64,000 nt of DNA from Pseudogymnoascus destructans (lineage: Eukaryota; Ascomycota; Leotiomycetes; Thelebolales; Thelebolaceae), in assembly GCF_001641265.1 (NCBI RefSeq), contig NW_020167539.1:620001-684000 (forward strand). Direction: 5' to 3'. How positions within the stretch are numbered: the stretch's first letter is position 1; each line of letters begins with the position of its first letter. The notes beneath the pieces were generated by a model. That model was not told the DNA's origin, did not search any database, and saw nothing but the letters and a program-made list of their open reading frames with translations. Shown here one piece after another: positions 52,186-63,502 of the stretch. The position numbers and the translations under genes were made by a program.

Positions 52186-53616
52186 CAAAGCTTACAAGCT
52201 AGCCCTCCAACCTCCTTATAAGACAAAAAACACATGCACTGTTACAATGATTAGAGCTGCACCATTCAATATGCTTCAGAAGTAGAAAGGAGCTAAGGTT
52301 TTTACAGTATCATTTAAAGATATACTCGCTAAACAAGCAAAGGAGGAAACGAAGGAAATCGACCCAAAACTGATCCTCCTAATGGAGTTCCATAAATATC
52401 TCGATGTGTTCTCAAAACAGGCTGTAGACAAGCTCCCGCCTCACAGATATGCAGACCATCACATTGTATTAGAAGGGAACTTGAAACTAGGGCATGCACC
52501 ACTCTATAACATGTCTCGAGAAGAGCTTGATCTTGTGAATAAATACTTAGGGGACAATCTTACTAAAGGATTCATTAAAGCTAGCAAAGCACCATTTGCT
52601 TCACCTCTGTTATTTGTACGCAAACCAGGAGGTAGACTTCGATTTTATGTAGACTATCGCAAACTAAATGCAATCACAAGGAAAGACTCATACCCACTTC
52701 CCCTCATTGATAAAACATTAGCTCAAATCACAGGTGCTAAATATCTTACAAAGATTGATATTAGACATGCCTTTAATCGAATTTGCATGCAGACAGAGGA
52801 GGACGAAGATCTAACAACATTCAAAACTCGATTTAGATCATACAAATACAAAGTTCTCCCATTTGGACTTACGAATGGCCTAGCAACATTCCAATGATAT
52901 ATGAATGAAACATTAATGGAATACATAAACAAATTCGTCACTGCATACATGGATGATCTTCTCATCTATAGCACAAGTAAGGAGGAACATGTTAAGCATG
53001 TCAAAATGGTTCTGCAAAAGCTTCGAGAAGCAGGACTACAAGCAGATATAGCAAAATGTGAATTCTTCGTTCAAGAGGCAAAATTCTTAGGACTCATCAT
53101 TAGAGTTAATGGAACTCGCATGGATCCTAGAAAGGTGAACACTATACTCAATTAGAAAGCACCAAAATCATTACGGGATATGCAAGCTTTTATCAGATTC
53201 TGTGTGTTCTATCGAAGGTTTATTAAGAACTATTCAAACATCATGAAACCACTTGTTAACTTAACGAAAAAAGACCATGTCTTCGAATGGACAGAAGCAT
53301 GTCAGGAAGCATTCACACTTCTGAAAAAGACTGTCACAGAAGCTCTAGTCTTATGATATTTCGATAGAGAGAAGACAGCCTATGTTGAAGCTGATGCCTT
53401 AGATTTTATTTCCTCTAGGGTACTGTCATAGAAAGATAACAAGGGAATCCTACATCTAGTTGCATTCTTCTTGAAAAAGATGGCAGCTGTAGAATGCAAT
53501 TATGAAATCTATGACAAGGAGTTACTCGCTATCATTAGATGCTTCGAAGCATGGAGACCAGAAGTCAAGGGCACAGTAATGCTAGTCTAAGTTTTGTCAG
53601 ATCACAAGAGTCTTGA
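52186..53616 (+). pseudogene. Degenerate pol (RT/RNase H) of a second Gypsy element
   Basis: A continuous Ty3/Gypsy reverse transcriptase in one frame with several stops: SPLLFVRKPGGRLRFYVDYR, YPLPLIDKTLAQITGAKYLT, KIDIRHAFNRI, VLPFGLTNGLATFQ then TGA (52895-52897), AYMDDLLIYSTSKEEHVKHV, TAG at 53153-53155, CVFYRRFIKNYSNIMKPLVN, TGA at 53354-53356, and RNase H pieces (YEIYDKELLAIIRCFEAW, SDHKSL). The family differs from the intact chromovirus. It breaks off at about 53616 where inserted sequence starts. Dead. Confidence 0.88.
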
Positions 53617-53631
53617 TGTAAGGACAGTTCG

Positions 53632-53937
53632 TGTAAGGGTTTAGGTAGGCAGTGTGCTAAGACCGTAGGTTGGAGCAAATAGTATAGTATTCAACAGACT
53701 AATCTCTGAGCCCCTACTAATAGGGGGCTCAGCTACCTTATCTACTCCTTCGGGGTTGGGCCCCCGCCGTCTCGGTTGCGAGTCGGGTCCGGGCGCCATC
53801 TTGCAGTCTTCCAGCCTAATAGCGGCCTTAGGCTACGAGGCCTCCCTTAGCGGCCTTGGCAGCCTAGGGCGCTCTAGCGGGGCGCCCCCGACGCGGACCC
53901 GCGACCGACCCTTCTTACTTCCTACCTACCCGTGACA
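53632..53937 (+). mobile_element. GC-rich solo LTR of a third element, TSD GTTCG
   Basis: 306 bp, TGTAAGGG...CGTGACA. Flanked by GTTCG (53627-53631) and GTTCG (53938-53942). Orientation on this strand is arbitrary. Much more GC-rich than its surroundings and with no sign of AT-biased decay, so it is a late arrival. Without it the flanks join to a sequence also found at 54918-54960. Confidence 0.82.
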
Positions 53938-53972
53938 GTTCGAACCAAGGCTGACCTTCAAGTCTGCAGAAG

Positions 53973-54894
53973 TGTCATACTGACATTCGTTGCACTCAGT
54001 TTGCTATCAAACTCAAGAGCAAACTTAGAAATCTCCTCCTCAAACCTACAAGTCACTATACATATTTTGGCTTATCACACCAACAACAAGAGCAATACTA
54101 CTCAACGATTGCTACAACCCTCTATGATTCATTACATGTCATCGCTCCTTAGTTACTGGGCCGATATTACCACATAGCATATCTCTACAACCCTCTATGA
54201 TTCATTACACATCATCACTCCTTAGTTACTGGGCTAATACTACCACATGACATATCTCTACCAACTAGAGGCCTAGGAACATGAACGATAGCTCCAAAAG
54301 CTTCTACAAACCTCTATGATTCATTACACGTCATCGCTCCTTAGTTAACCACAAGATTGGTTAAGTTATGACATAATTTGTCTATAGGGGTACTCTGACC
54401 TTGGACCTCCTTTCACTTCCTATAGGCTAGGAACCTAAGAGATGGTTCTATGGGATTCTCTTATGTTGACTACAGTTACCAAGCCTGGTTAGTCATGGAA
54501 AGTCTTGGAAAATGAGAGAACTACACTCCTTTAGCATAAATAGGATTGCCCTTTCCTTAAGAAAGGGCAAGCAGACAATACAGTAAATCAACTATCACAT
54601 ACTTCTACGTCTTTTCCAAGCTTCCAAGCATTGATCTTGTTATTCCTTGATTCTGAAAAGTCAGTGAGGTGCTAACCTCTGACTTATCCCTGAGTTCTCA
54701 GACTCAACATTTGTTCAACATTTGTTACAACTTGTCTAAACCACTCCACTACATCATACACCTGATTGCTGCATTGTGGAATAGTCTAAGCTACAACCCT
54801 TTGGCTATGTTTCCTAAGACAGTGTGTTGTCTTAGTAAAATCATCCCTTTCCCTGGGTGGCTAGATTCTCACATCTGGTGCACCCACCATTACA
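53973..54894 (+). repeat. LTR-like arm, plus orientation (inverted partner of 50847-52185)
   Basis: About 920 bp, TGTCATAC...CCATTACA, with a cATAAATAG-like TATA region near 54535 and an internal duplication near 54125-54260. It keeps the empty site (CTCAAACCTACAAG) into which the solo LTR inserted in the other copy. A repeat of about 40 bp (GACAGTTCGAAC.. to ..GTCTGCAGAAG) occurs on both sides, at 53935-53971 and 54922-54960. Confidence 0.7.
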
Positions 54895-55489
54895 AAATCG
54901 CACTCTTGCAAACTCGCTGTAAGGACAGTTCGAACTGAGGCTGACCTTCAAGTCTGCAGAAGTATCCGAAGTATAATGTGAAGACTTTGATACTCGAAGC
55001 AGTAGGACAAGGTATAGTAGTTCAGGCTCCAAAGCATATACTTTATACCACAGGGGTCAAGTGGTGAGACTAACAGGTTGGCCAAGTGGTTCGACTCGAA
55101 GTAAGGGAATGCAAAGTAAGTCGAAGCAGGAGGAATTGCAAGAAGGCCAAGTAGTATATAATTTGCTAGCTAAAGATCAATAAGAGACATGAGCAATAAG
55201 TGCTTATATAACAGTAAAAATCCCTAGTGCCAAATAAGCGAAGGCACTAATTAACCGAACCCTAGCTAAGCGAGCCCTAGTGCAGCAAGCCAATAACAAG
55301 AGAGCCTAAGCCAGTAGTCAACATTTGGGCTGATCTAGGTCAGCAAGCGAAGCGAAGTGAGCGAAGTGAGTGAAGCAGGTGAAGTGAATGACATAGTGAA
55401 ATAAGTACTAGAGACTAAAGCGAATCGAAGGGTCGTGACACAAATATCAAAGGACGGCCATGACACTCGCATAGAGACATGCACAAATC
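54895..55489. other. Transposon-derived sequence
   Basis: Starts with TGTAAGGACAGTTCG (54918) and ends in a GGGTCGTGACA at 55430-55440. These are LTR-like TG/CA ends, so this may be another solo LTR of about 520 bp. A GAAGTGAGC-type simple repeat is at 55340-55390. No gene. Confidence 0.4.
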
Positions 55490-55940
55490 AACATAGGAAA
55501 CACTAAGATATTAGGTTGGAGATCAAGTATGGCTATCTACATGAAATATTAGGACTTAGAGCCATTGAAGAAACTCGATCACAAGCAAGTTGGTCTGTAT
55601 AAGATTCTCGAACGAATTAGGCAAGTGGCATACCGATTAGAACTACTACTAAGCATGAAGATACATCCTGTCTTTCACAGCAACCTCTTAAGACTTGATT
55701 CGAATGATGCATTAAGTGGCTAACACTAGGAACCATCATCTATAGTCATTGTAGATGGTGAACTCGAATGGGAAGTTGAGGAAATTCTAGATTCAAAGCA
55801 CTTAAGAAAAAAGTTATTTTACATAGTAGCATAGAAGAATCACCCGCCTAACAACACATGGTATCTAGCTACAAATTTCGAACATGCACTAGAGATCACG
55901 TAAGCATTGTATCAGAAATACCCTAAAAAACCAAAGTAAC
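55490..55940 (+). pseudogene. Integrase C-terminus and chromodomain relic of the second Gypsy element
   Basis: Frame reads LEPLKKLDHKQVGLYKILER, IRQVAYRLELL, KIHPVFHSNLLRLDSNDAL, then (after stops) VDGELEWEVEEILDSKHLR and NNTWYLATNFEHALE: the GPF/Y-like end of integrase and a chromodomain. It continues the pol relic at 52186-53616; the integrase core between them is missing. Confidence 0.78.
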
Positions 55941-56578
55941 TGAATTTTAAAATTTTCTACTCTTAAGAGTAGACAAGAGCCTGAAGGTGGGGTTTGAACA
56001 GCCACGAACATGAGCTGTAAGACTGTGTAGTATATGTAGATCGACTGTACATAATGCTCGAACATGCCCTCAACGAGTATAATTAATCCGAGTCAATTTC
56101 AAGAGCTAATGTATTGAATTATGTGGAGTGGTGGGGTGGAAAACCCAGCTCGCTTGCAAACACAGCTCGCATGCCGACTACGTTATTCATCAGGTCGATA
56201 TCAAATTAGTGGCTAGATTCCATCGGCTTAGCGGGACTCGACTGTATACTTAATTACAGTTGGTCCCTGATTGGTCTCAGTCCCCCGATCCCCGAAACGC
56301 GACCCGAAACGCGAGGCGCAGCTCGAGATAGTTGACACCTGAATTCCTGAATTCTCACATCTGTTAAGAAAACCCCCTCTATGTACTCTCTACCCCTCTC
56401 TCTCACTCTCTTTCTCTCTCACCCTCTCTCACCCTCTCTCACTCCCTTACGTCTACCTCCCCATCACTTCCATACCTACATACAACACAGCTGGCATCTA
56501 ACTGCAGCTCCATGACTGGCTTCTATCCGCTGTTTACCCCTCGATCCCAACAATACCTAACCAGCTATCCACCTCAAC
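55941..56578. promoter_or_regulatory. Border of the transposon nest and upstream region of het-c
   Basis: About 640 bp. The last 200 bp is strongly pyrimidine-rich on the plus strand (CTCTCTCAC repeats at 56386-56452), as in many fungal promoters. No gene. Confidence 0.5.
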
Positions 56579-59500
56579 ATGCCTTCCTTCCACTTCCCAA
56601 ACCTGGCCATCGCCGTCGCTCTGCTTGTCCTTTTCGCTCGTCCCGCGCATGCTTTTGGCGCAGGTAAGGTTTCCGCTGATCCATCTCCTCGAGCCATGGC
56701 CTAACAGATGCAGGTAACATCGCTTCGACCTCAGCTATTGAGGGCACAAACTGTACGTGCCCACCACCCACCTGTCCCAACATCATCACCCTAACCATAC
56801 CAGGGCGTCATGGCGATATCGAAGATACCCTCCTCCTCCTTGCCATGTCTCGCGCTGCGGGAGGCAAGAAGTTTGATAAAATGAGCGTTTCCCGTGTTTA
56901 CTTTGGTAACTGGCTGAGAGATTACTGTACGTTCTTCACTCTCCCCCCTAACACACCATGTTCTAACCCATCCTGTTAGCCCAGGCTATTGATGTCGGCA
57001 CCGTCAAGTACGTCTCCGCCGAGGCCATCCGCATCCTCCTCTGGGTTCTCGGTTTCATGACGTTCGGCTACGGCACCGGCGAGTTCGAAGTCACCGCTGA
57101 ACGCCTTGGCTGCTACCGCCCCGAAGACCACATCGACAACCCAAAAGACTACGCCGATAATCTTGATGCTACCCAGTACGACCGCCGCCTTCGTGGCCCC
57201 GTCGACGAGCGCGCTGAACTGGCAATCGATCAGCGACGTGGCATGAAGAACTATATTGCGAGCGAGGAGATTGGAATTACCACGTCTGCTGGCCATGTCC
57301 GGAACCTATTCTCGAGATGCATTCAACTCGGACGATCCTATGGGCGCAGCAAGAACAAGGCTGAGCTGTATGAAGCTCTTCGTCTTCTCGGCACCGGACT
57401 GCACTGCTTGGAAGATTTCAGTGCTCACTCCAACTACATCGAGCTTGCCCTTATCGAGATGGGCGAGACTGACGTGTTCCCCCTGGTTGGCCGCAACACG
57501 CAGATCCGTCTTCAAGGTGCTCGCTCTACCGTGTACCCTCTCGTGACCGGCACCTTCGGCGGCGTCGACTTCCTCCACTCCGTCATGGGTGAATTCGATG
57601 ACAAGGCCACCCAGAGCGAAATCCAGCAGCTCGAGGGGACCATGCAGAATGGGAAGAATGCCGACACGAGCTTCTTGAGGGATATTCTTAACAAGATCCC
57701 AAGCGGAATCTTCGGTGACAATGACGAGGCTGGAAAGGCCGAGGAGCTCCGAACCAACGCGACCACCGCCCAGATGAACCAGGTCAGCGTGTCTCCCAGA
57801 GAGCCCGAGGCCTTTACTCGCCAGATGCAAGAGTGTGTCAAGCAGATCTACCCCATCATCGAGTGGCACGACAACCTCATGAAGAAGATCTCCACTGCCA
57901 TTGAGAAGATCCCCATTCTCCCAGAACTGATCGAGCAACTCGAGAACCAGGTCAACATCTTCGTCTTCAGCCTGTTGGCACCCTTCGTTCTCCCTCTGAT
58001 CAACCAGATGAAGAACGAGCTTAACGAGGGCTCATCCGAGATCATCAACAGCAGCAAGGCCCAGCAGCACAACGTCTTCCAGGACGACCAGAGCTCCGAC
58101 CCAACCCACTCCATGCTCTCCAAGGATCACTTCAGCAGCATCCTCAACGAGCCAGCTGGAAAGATCTCCAGCGGCGTCCTCAAATGGGCCGTCCCCCAAC
58201 TCATCGCCTGCTGGGACGACGAGCGCCAAGACATCGACCGCACCTGCACCCGCATCATCGAGGGCGTCCTCCACCACCCCGCCCTACGCCACGAGGGCCA
58301 AGACGGCGCCTCCGACGGCCGCCAGCAAATGTTCAGCATCGTCGAGCAGTGGTGGAGATCCAAGGGCTCAGATGAGCAGCGCGAGCTCCGCGGTAAGCTG
58401 AGCCGCAGTGGCGTCCAGAACGGCGAGAACCACAAGGAAGGCGTCGTGGACACCGGTCACGGCTGCTGCAAGCCCATCGGCATGGCCAAGAGCTCTGCCG
58501 GCCAGGACGCCGGCCGCGGCCGCATGATCTCCGATCTTGTCGGCGCGCTCTCAGGCGGTCAGGAAGCTGCCTCCGCAGGCTCCGGCTACGGTCGCCCGAC
58601 TAAATCGTCCAACTCCGAGATCGAGAAGTTTGCCTCCGAGGCAGCTGGCGGTGGAGCCATCGGCAGCATCGTCGGCGCGCTCGCGGGCGGCATCGGCGGC
58701 GGCCTCCTCAGCGACGTCTTCGGCGACAAGGAGACCAAGAAGTCCTCCCAGAGATACGAGTCCGGCGACGGAGGCGTGACGCAGTCGTACACGGAGTACG
58801 GCAGCAACTCGCACGAGACGGCGCAGGCGCAGTACTCTGAGACCACGTACCCGAGCGGGACGCAGACGTCTAAGTACGCCCGCTACGAGCAGTCGCAGTC
58901 CGGGCAGGCGTACGAGGGACACGTGCAGCGCCAGCAGCAGCGCGGGAATGAGGTTAGGACTGAGGAGTGGAGGCAGGGGCGCACGGCGGGGGGGGATGAG
59001 TATCAGACGGAGGTTAAGACGAAGGAGTATCATAGCGGGGGGCGTGGAGGGAGGAAGGACTCGGATGGTGATGAGTCGGGGGATGACTCGGATTATAAGA
59101 GTAAGAAGAGGGAGAAGAAGGAGAAGAAGGAGAGGAAGAAGAGGGAGGAGAGGGAGAGGGAGCAGGGGGGAGAGGGCTATGGTGGTGGTGGTGGTGGCTA
59201 TGGCCAGGAGAGCCGCCATGAGGAGCGTAGCAGTGGATATGGGGAACAGCGCCGGGAACAGCGCCGGGAACAGCGCCAGGAGTACGGCGGTGGCGGTGGT
59301 GGTGGTGGGTACGGACAACACGAGTCTCGTCACGAGCAGCGCCAGGAATACGGTGGCGGAGGCGGCGGCTACGAAGAACCCCGTCGCGAGCAGCGCCAGG
59401 AGCAGCAGTATGGCGGTGGTGGCTACGGCCAGGAGTCTCGTCGCGAGGAGTACGGTGGTGGAGGCGGCGGTGGGTATGGACAGGAGTCCCGCCGTGAAGA

Positions 59501-59846
59501 GTACGGTGGTGGTGGCGGCGGATATGGACAGGAATCCCGTCGTGAGGAGTACGGTGGTGGTGGAGGCGGTGGATATGGACAGGAGTCCCGCCGTGAAGAG
59601 TACGGTGGTGGTGGTGGCGGCGGATATGGACAGGAATCCCGTCGTGAGTACGGTGGTGGTGGAGGCGGTGGATATGGCCAGGAATCCCGCCGTGAGCATC
59701 ATGATGGGGGGAGGAGAAATGAGGATGAGCGTAGGGGAGAGGGGTATGGTGGTGGGGAGGAGAGGAGGAATTATGGGAGGGGTGAGGCGGGGCAGTATGG
59801 ACGGGGGGATGACTATGGGAGGGGGAGAGGACGTATTAGGTTGTGA
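56579..59846 (+). CDS. het-c: HET-C heterokaryon-incompatibility family protein
   Basis: join(56579..56663, 56714..56752, 56804..56926, 56980..59846), 1037 aa; three introns of 50-53 nt, all keeping frame. N-terminal signal peptide (FPNLAIAVALLVLFARPAHA). The Het-C domain follows: GNIASTSAIEGTNWRHGDIE, DTLLLLAMSRAAGGKKFDKM, VYFGNWLRDYSQAIDVGTV, LGCYRPEDHIDNPKDYADNL, and GTGLHCLEDFSAHSNYIELA with its histidines, which recalls zinc-dependent phospholipase-like folds. Hydrophobic segment NIFVFSLLAPFVLPLI near residue 400. From about residue 640 it becomes Gly/Ser- and charge-rich, and ends in about ten GGGGGYGQESRREEYGG-type repeats, like the Gly-rich tail of Neurospora HET-C. In Neurospora, allelic HET-C differences trigger cell death on fusion. 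No lesion seen. Confidence 0.92.
59280..59700 (+). repeat. Tandem repeat coding for the HET-C glycine-rich tail
   Basis: Units of about 51-60 bp (GGTGGATATGGACAGGAGTC core plus GGTGGT runs), seven to nine copies, the most regular between 59440 and 59700. The number of G-codons per unit differs between copies, as expected of slippage. Confidence 0.85.
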
Positions 59847-60474
59847 TGTTTATGAGTGATGATGGGTATGGAGATTGATTGTTATTGGCGATGATGGTTA
59901 TGGTGGTGATGTTGATAGTGAGAAGATTGTTATGGCAGGATGATGAAAATAAAACTCGTTGACTTTTTCTAGACCCCATTCGCCATTGACAGCAACTAAC
60001 CTCATCAGTTTAATAACAAACAAACACTCCATTATTCTATATCCCTACTATTCTCACTAGCTGGTCCAAACCCACCGGGTTGCTTAATATAAACCATCAT
60101 CAAAGTCCGGCGGGGGAGGGGTCGGTCGGGGATGCGGGGTAAGTGGAATAACCTTAACAGCGAGCTCATCAAAGTCCGGCGGGGGAGGGGTCGGTCGGGG
60201 ATGCGATGCAAGTTTAATCTGCAGGCAAGTTAAGGATATATCCAAATATTCTTAACCATCTTACCATGGAGGCCATTAGTGGGAATTTATTTTCCCCTGC
60301 AGAGGCGGAGGTGGATCACTTATGTACTAGCAGAATGTACAGGGTGGGATTGTTCATAACTGTGAGTTATGCCGCTGCGATGGGTATAATCTCAGGACTT
60401 TTGCTCTGTAGTAGGTTCTATGAGCTCTGTGTGAGTTCGACTTCCTCCATCTCAACTTCTATCTTCTCACCGTC
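59847..60474. other. Intergenic region with a 40-bp direct repeat
   Basis: 3' flank of het-c and upstream of the GH43 pseudogene. Two exact 40-bp copies at 60097-60136 and 60166-60205 share the core AAAGTCCGGCGGGGGAGGGG and contain CGGGG motifs of the kind bound by carbon-repression zinc fingers. A further short frame from 60266 has no support. Confidence 0.6.
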
Positions 60475-62294
60475 ATGTTTTTCCTCAAAGCCATCTCCAG
60501 TGCCCTCCTCATCCTCCCAACCCTCGCCTCAACAATGGCCAAAAACTCCTCCTACACCAACCCCATCCTGCCCGGATGGCACTCCGATCCCAGCTGCATA
60601 TATGTAGCTGAGGATCACAATGCCTTCTTCTGCGCCACCTCATCCTTTCTCTCCTTCCCCGGCATGCCAATCTACACCAGCAAAGACCTCGTGAACTGGC
60701 GCCTCGCAAGCCACGTCGTCTCCCGCCCCTCGCAGGTCCCCCAGATCGGACTCACCGTCTCCCAAAACGGCGGTCTCTGGGCAGTAACGCTGCGTTACCA
60801 CAAGGGAAAGTTTTACGCTATAGTCTCTTATACACCTCTAGCGCCCTGGGCGGTCACAGGACCTCTTCACAACAACCAACCCCTACGACAGCAGCTCCTG
60901 GGGCGCCCCCCTCGTCTTCCCCCTCCTCGACATCGACCCAAGCATCTTCTGGGACGATGACGGAACGACCTACCTCCACTTCTCCGGCATCCACCAGCAG
61001 ACCATCGACCTCACCACCGGCGCCCTCGGGCCCCCATCAATCATCCGGAAGGGCTTCACAGAGTTCATCCCAGATGGGCCACAGGTCTACAAGAAAGACG
61101 GGTACTCATGATCAGCAAAGGAGGCACCGAGCTCGGCCACCACGAAGCCATCGCCCGCTCGAAAAATATCTCAGGCCCCTACACCAGCGCCCCTTCAAAC
61201 CCGATACAAACCAGAATCCTACTTCCAAACCGTCGGGCACGCAGACCTCTTCCAGGACGGGTCCGGCAACTGGTAGGGCGCTGATCTGGCGACTCGCTCA
61301 GGGCCGGAATGGACGAATTACCCTATGGGTCGCGAAACGGTGCTGTTCCCCGTAACATGGGAGGCCGACGCCTGGCCCGTCCTCTCGCCTGTCCAGGGGC
61401 ACATTAGCGGCTGGCCGCTTCCGAAACGCACGCGCGATGTGCGTGGTAGCGTGGCGTTTGTGGGGGATCCGGATGTTGTTGATTTCCACCCTGGTTCCAA
61501 GATCCCGGCGCACTTCGTGCACTGTGCACTGGCGATTCCCCCTTAAGGATGCGTTTGCGGTGTCACCCAGGGGATACCTGCGTATCCGCCCGTCGGTTGC
61601 GAATCTGACGTCCGCTGCGCCAGTGACTTCGCCGCAGGAAATGAGCTTGATTATGCGGGTGCAGACGGATACGCGGTTTGTGTTTAGTGTTGATGTTGTT
61701 GATTTCTCCCCGGAGAAGGAGGGGGAGGAGGAGACGGGGGTTACAGCGTTTTTGACGCAGACGCAGCATTTGGATTTGGGGATCGTGATGCTGGATACTG
61801 GTAAGCGTGATAAGAGGGGGAAGGAGGAGTTGGGGCTGCATATGAGACTCAGGGTTACGAATGTGCCGGGTTCGGCGGTGAATTTTGGGGGGGTAGAGAC
61901 GGTTGTTAGACCGTTGCCGAGGGGGTGGGAGGGGGCGCCGATTAGGCTGGGCGTTAAGGCGGTTAATGAGACGCATTATGAGTTTTTTGCGGCGTCGGTT
62001 AGGAAGCCGAGGGAGGTCGAGGTTATGGGCACAGCGCCTGCGACGATCTTGAGCGGTGGGGATGGTCCGTTCACAGGTAAGAGCGTGTATTTCCTTTCCA
62101 TGAACCTACTGGAGGGGGAATGGTGTTATATTTCCACTGACGAATTCACAGGTACGCTCGTCGGAGCATATGCTACGAGTAATGGCGGCGCAGGAAAGAC
62201 AGAATCATACGTCAGTAGATGGCGATACCAAGGGAAGGGCCAGGACATTGGCAATGGAGAAACAGTGCCATACACCCCCTTTGTCGTCGGTTGA
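60475..62294 (+). pseudogene. Glycoside hydrolase family 43 (beta-xylosidase-like) pseudogene
   Basis: Starts with a signal peptide (MFFLKAISSALLILPTLAST) and GH43 landmarks NPILPGWHSDPSCIYVAED, then GMPIYTSKDLVNWRLASHVV. The frame shifts near 60860-60868; the next frame has LFTTTNPYDSSSWGAPLVF, DIDPSIFWDDDGTTYLHFSG, then TGA near 61111. A third frame gives MISKGGTELGHHEAIARSKN and ISGPYTSAPSNP. A further shift leads to VGHADLFQDGSGNW, with TAG where Trp is expected, then PEWTNYPMGRETVLFPVTWE. Another shift near 61530 enters the C-terminal beta-sandwich (LRIRPSVANLTSAAPVTSP), open to the stop 62294 after an intron at 62077-62151. At least five lesions. Ancestral role: arabinose/xylose release from plant polysaccharide. 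Confidence 0.88.
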
Positions 62295-62438
62295 GCAGAG
62301 AGAGAGAGAGAGAGAGAGAAGGCTGGCATACGACCCGCAACATCTTTACTGATCTTTTAAATCTCCAAACCCAATATATATACCATCTGACCCTGCAAAG
62401 CCTCCCATTCTAAGCCTCCCATTCTGCGTCGGCAACCA
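62295..62438. other. Short spacer with GA repeat
   Basis: An AG dinucleotide run (62298-62320) and a duplicated CCTCCCATTCTAAG (62400-62425). No gene. Confidence 0.5.
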
Positions 62439-62590
62439 CTAAATCTGATCCGTAACATACCAATCCTCGCTCCCCACCGCCGTAGGCGCATAGAAGAGGC
62501 CATACGGATCGAGTTTCTTCTTCAGCGCGTACAGGCGCGGGTACTTTTACTCGCCATAGAACGCTGTGGCATAATTAGTCCTTCATCCCC
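62439..62590 (-). pseudogene. C-terminal relic of an FAD-linked oxidase (BBE domain)
   Basis: On the minus strand: NYATAFYGE, then TAA, then KYPRLYALKKKLDPYGLFYA and PTAVGSEDWYVTDQI before TAG (62441-62439). The 'YPRLYALKKKLDP.GLFYA....GSEDW' pattern is the berberine-bridge-type end of fungal FAD oxidases. Only about 48 codons survive, and one is a stop. Confidence 0.75.
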
Positions 62591-62753
62591 CCCTTAAAAA
62601 AAACAGTATAATGGGGACAGTAAAATGGGGACAGTATAATGGGGGAAGCAATAAAGAAACTTCCACTGCTATTATCAACGAAGTTCATCTCACAAATTCC
62701 AAACATAGAGAAAATACTCAATAAATATCTGAAATATTAAAGCCCTCACCTAC
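62591..62753. repeat. 16-bp tandem repeats and AT-rich spacer
   Basis: GGGGACAGTATAATGG-type units three times within 62605-62645, next to runs of C and A. Spacer between two pseudogenes. Confidence 0.6.
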
Positions 62754-63480
62754 TCACTCACCCCAACCCCGCTGCGCCCTCGAATACGCCACCCTCCACC
62801 CCCTCGCCTCGATCTCCAGCGCCCTCGTACCATCCCCATTAACCTTAGCCACAAACCCATCCATCGACACCCCCCAATCAAAGTCCCCCCAACATTAAAC
62901 CAATCCACGCAATTCCTCACAAACGCCCCCTCCGGTATTGGCTTCCTCGTCAGCACGCTCCTAAGCCCTATCCGCGCGCCCCCCTTGCTAACCAGTCCAC
63001 TGGGCGTCAACCTGATCTGGTCGCCCATGGCCAAGAACCCCTTGGCGGCATCCGTGCCGTTGATGAGAAACTGCGTGACCAGCAGCCCCGGATTCGCGTC
63101 AACGGAGATGACGAGTGTATCATTGCTCCCCGCGCACTGATACGTGCCGGCGTACATAGGTAGGGGAAGCCGATGCCGAAGTCGGGCAGGAGGACGGTCT
63201 TGGTGGAGTAGGCGCCTACGTCGCCGCCTTTGGTGTACATCCAGACGGAGCGTTCAGGGAGGGGCGCTTTGTAGTCTCCCAAGGAGCGCCGACGAGGGCG
63301 CCGTCGTTGGCGGTAAAGGTTAGAGGTTTGAGCCAGCGACGGGTCTGAGCGGGGGAGAGGGGGGTGGAGTTTCGCATCGCTTGGCCGATCTTGCGCATGT
63401 CGTTGGTGGAGCTGTAGAAGCCGCCGGCTGGAGGCCGGAGAGGACATCGACGGTGTACTGCGAGATGATTTTGAATTCTT
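62754..63480 (-). pseudogene. Beta-lactamase-like serine hydrolase, C-terminal pseudogene fragment
   Basis: Minus strand. GGFYSSTNDMRKIGQAMRNS, TPLSPAQTRRWLKPLTFTAN and DGALVGAPWE are in one frame; DYKAPLPERSVWMYTKGGDV and GAYSTKTVLLPDFGIGF in the next; after a small deletion YAGTYQCAGSNDTLVISVDA, GLLVTQFLINGTDAAKGF and VLTRKPIPEGAFVRNCVDWF in a third; the end is SRAQRGWGE then TGA (62756-62754). The order matches the second half of fungal penicillin-binding-protein/beta-lactamase-like (transpeptidase-fold) secreted proteins with a C-terminal lipocalin-like domain. The catalytic SXXK part is absent; the fragment ends where the ureohydrolase fragment begins. Confidence 0.8.
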
Positions 63481-63502
63481 CTGTTCATGTCCTGTGATCA
63501 AT

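Noticed and set aside
58551..59859. Long open frames on both strands across the HET-C tail (383 aa minus, 303 aa plus)
   Set aside because: They arise from the Gly-rich repeat in other frames; the HET-C frame is continuous with the conserved domain and explains the region.
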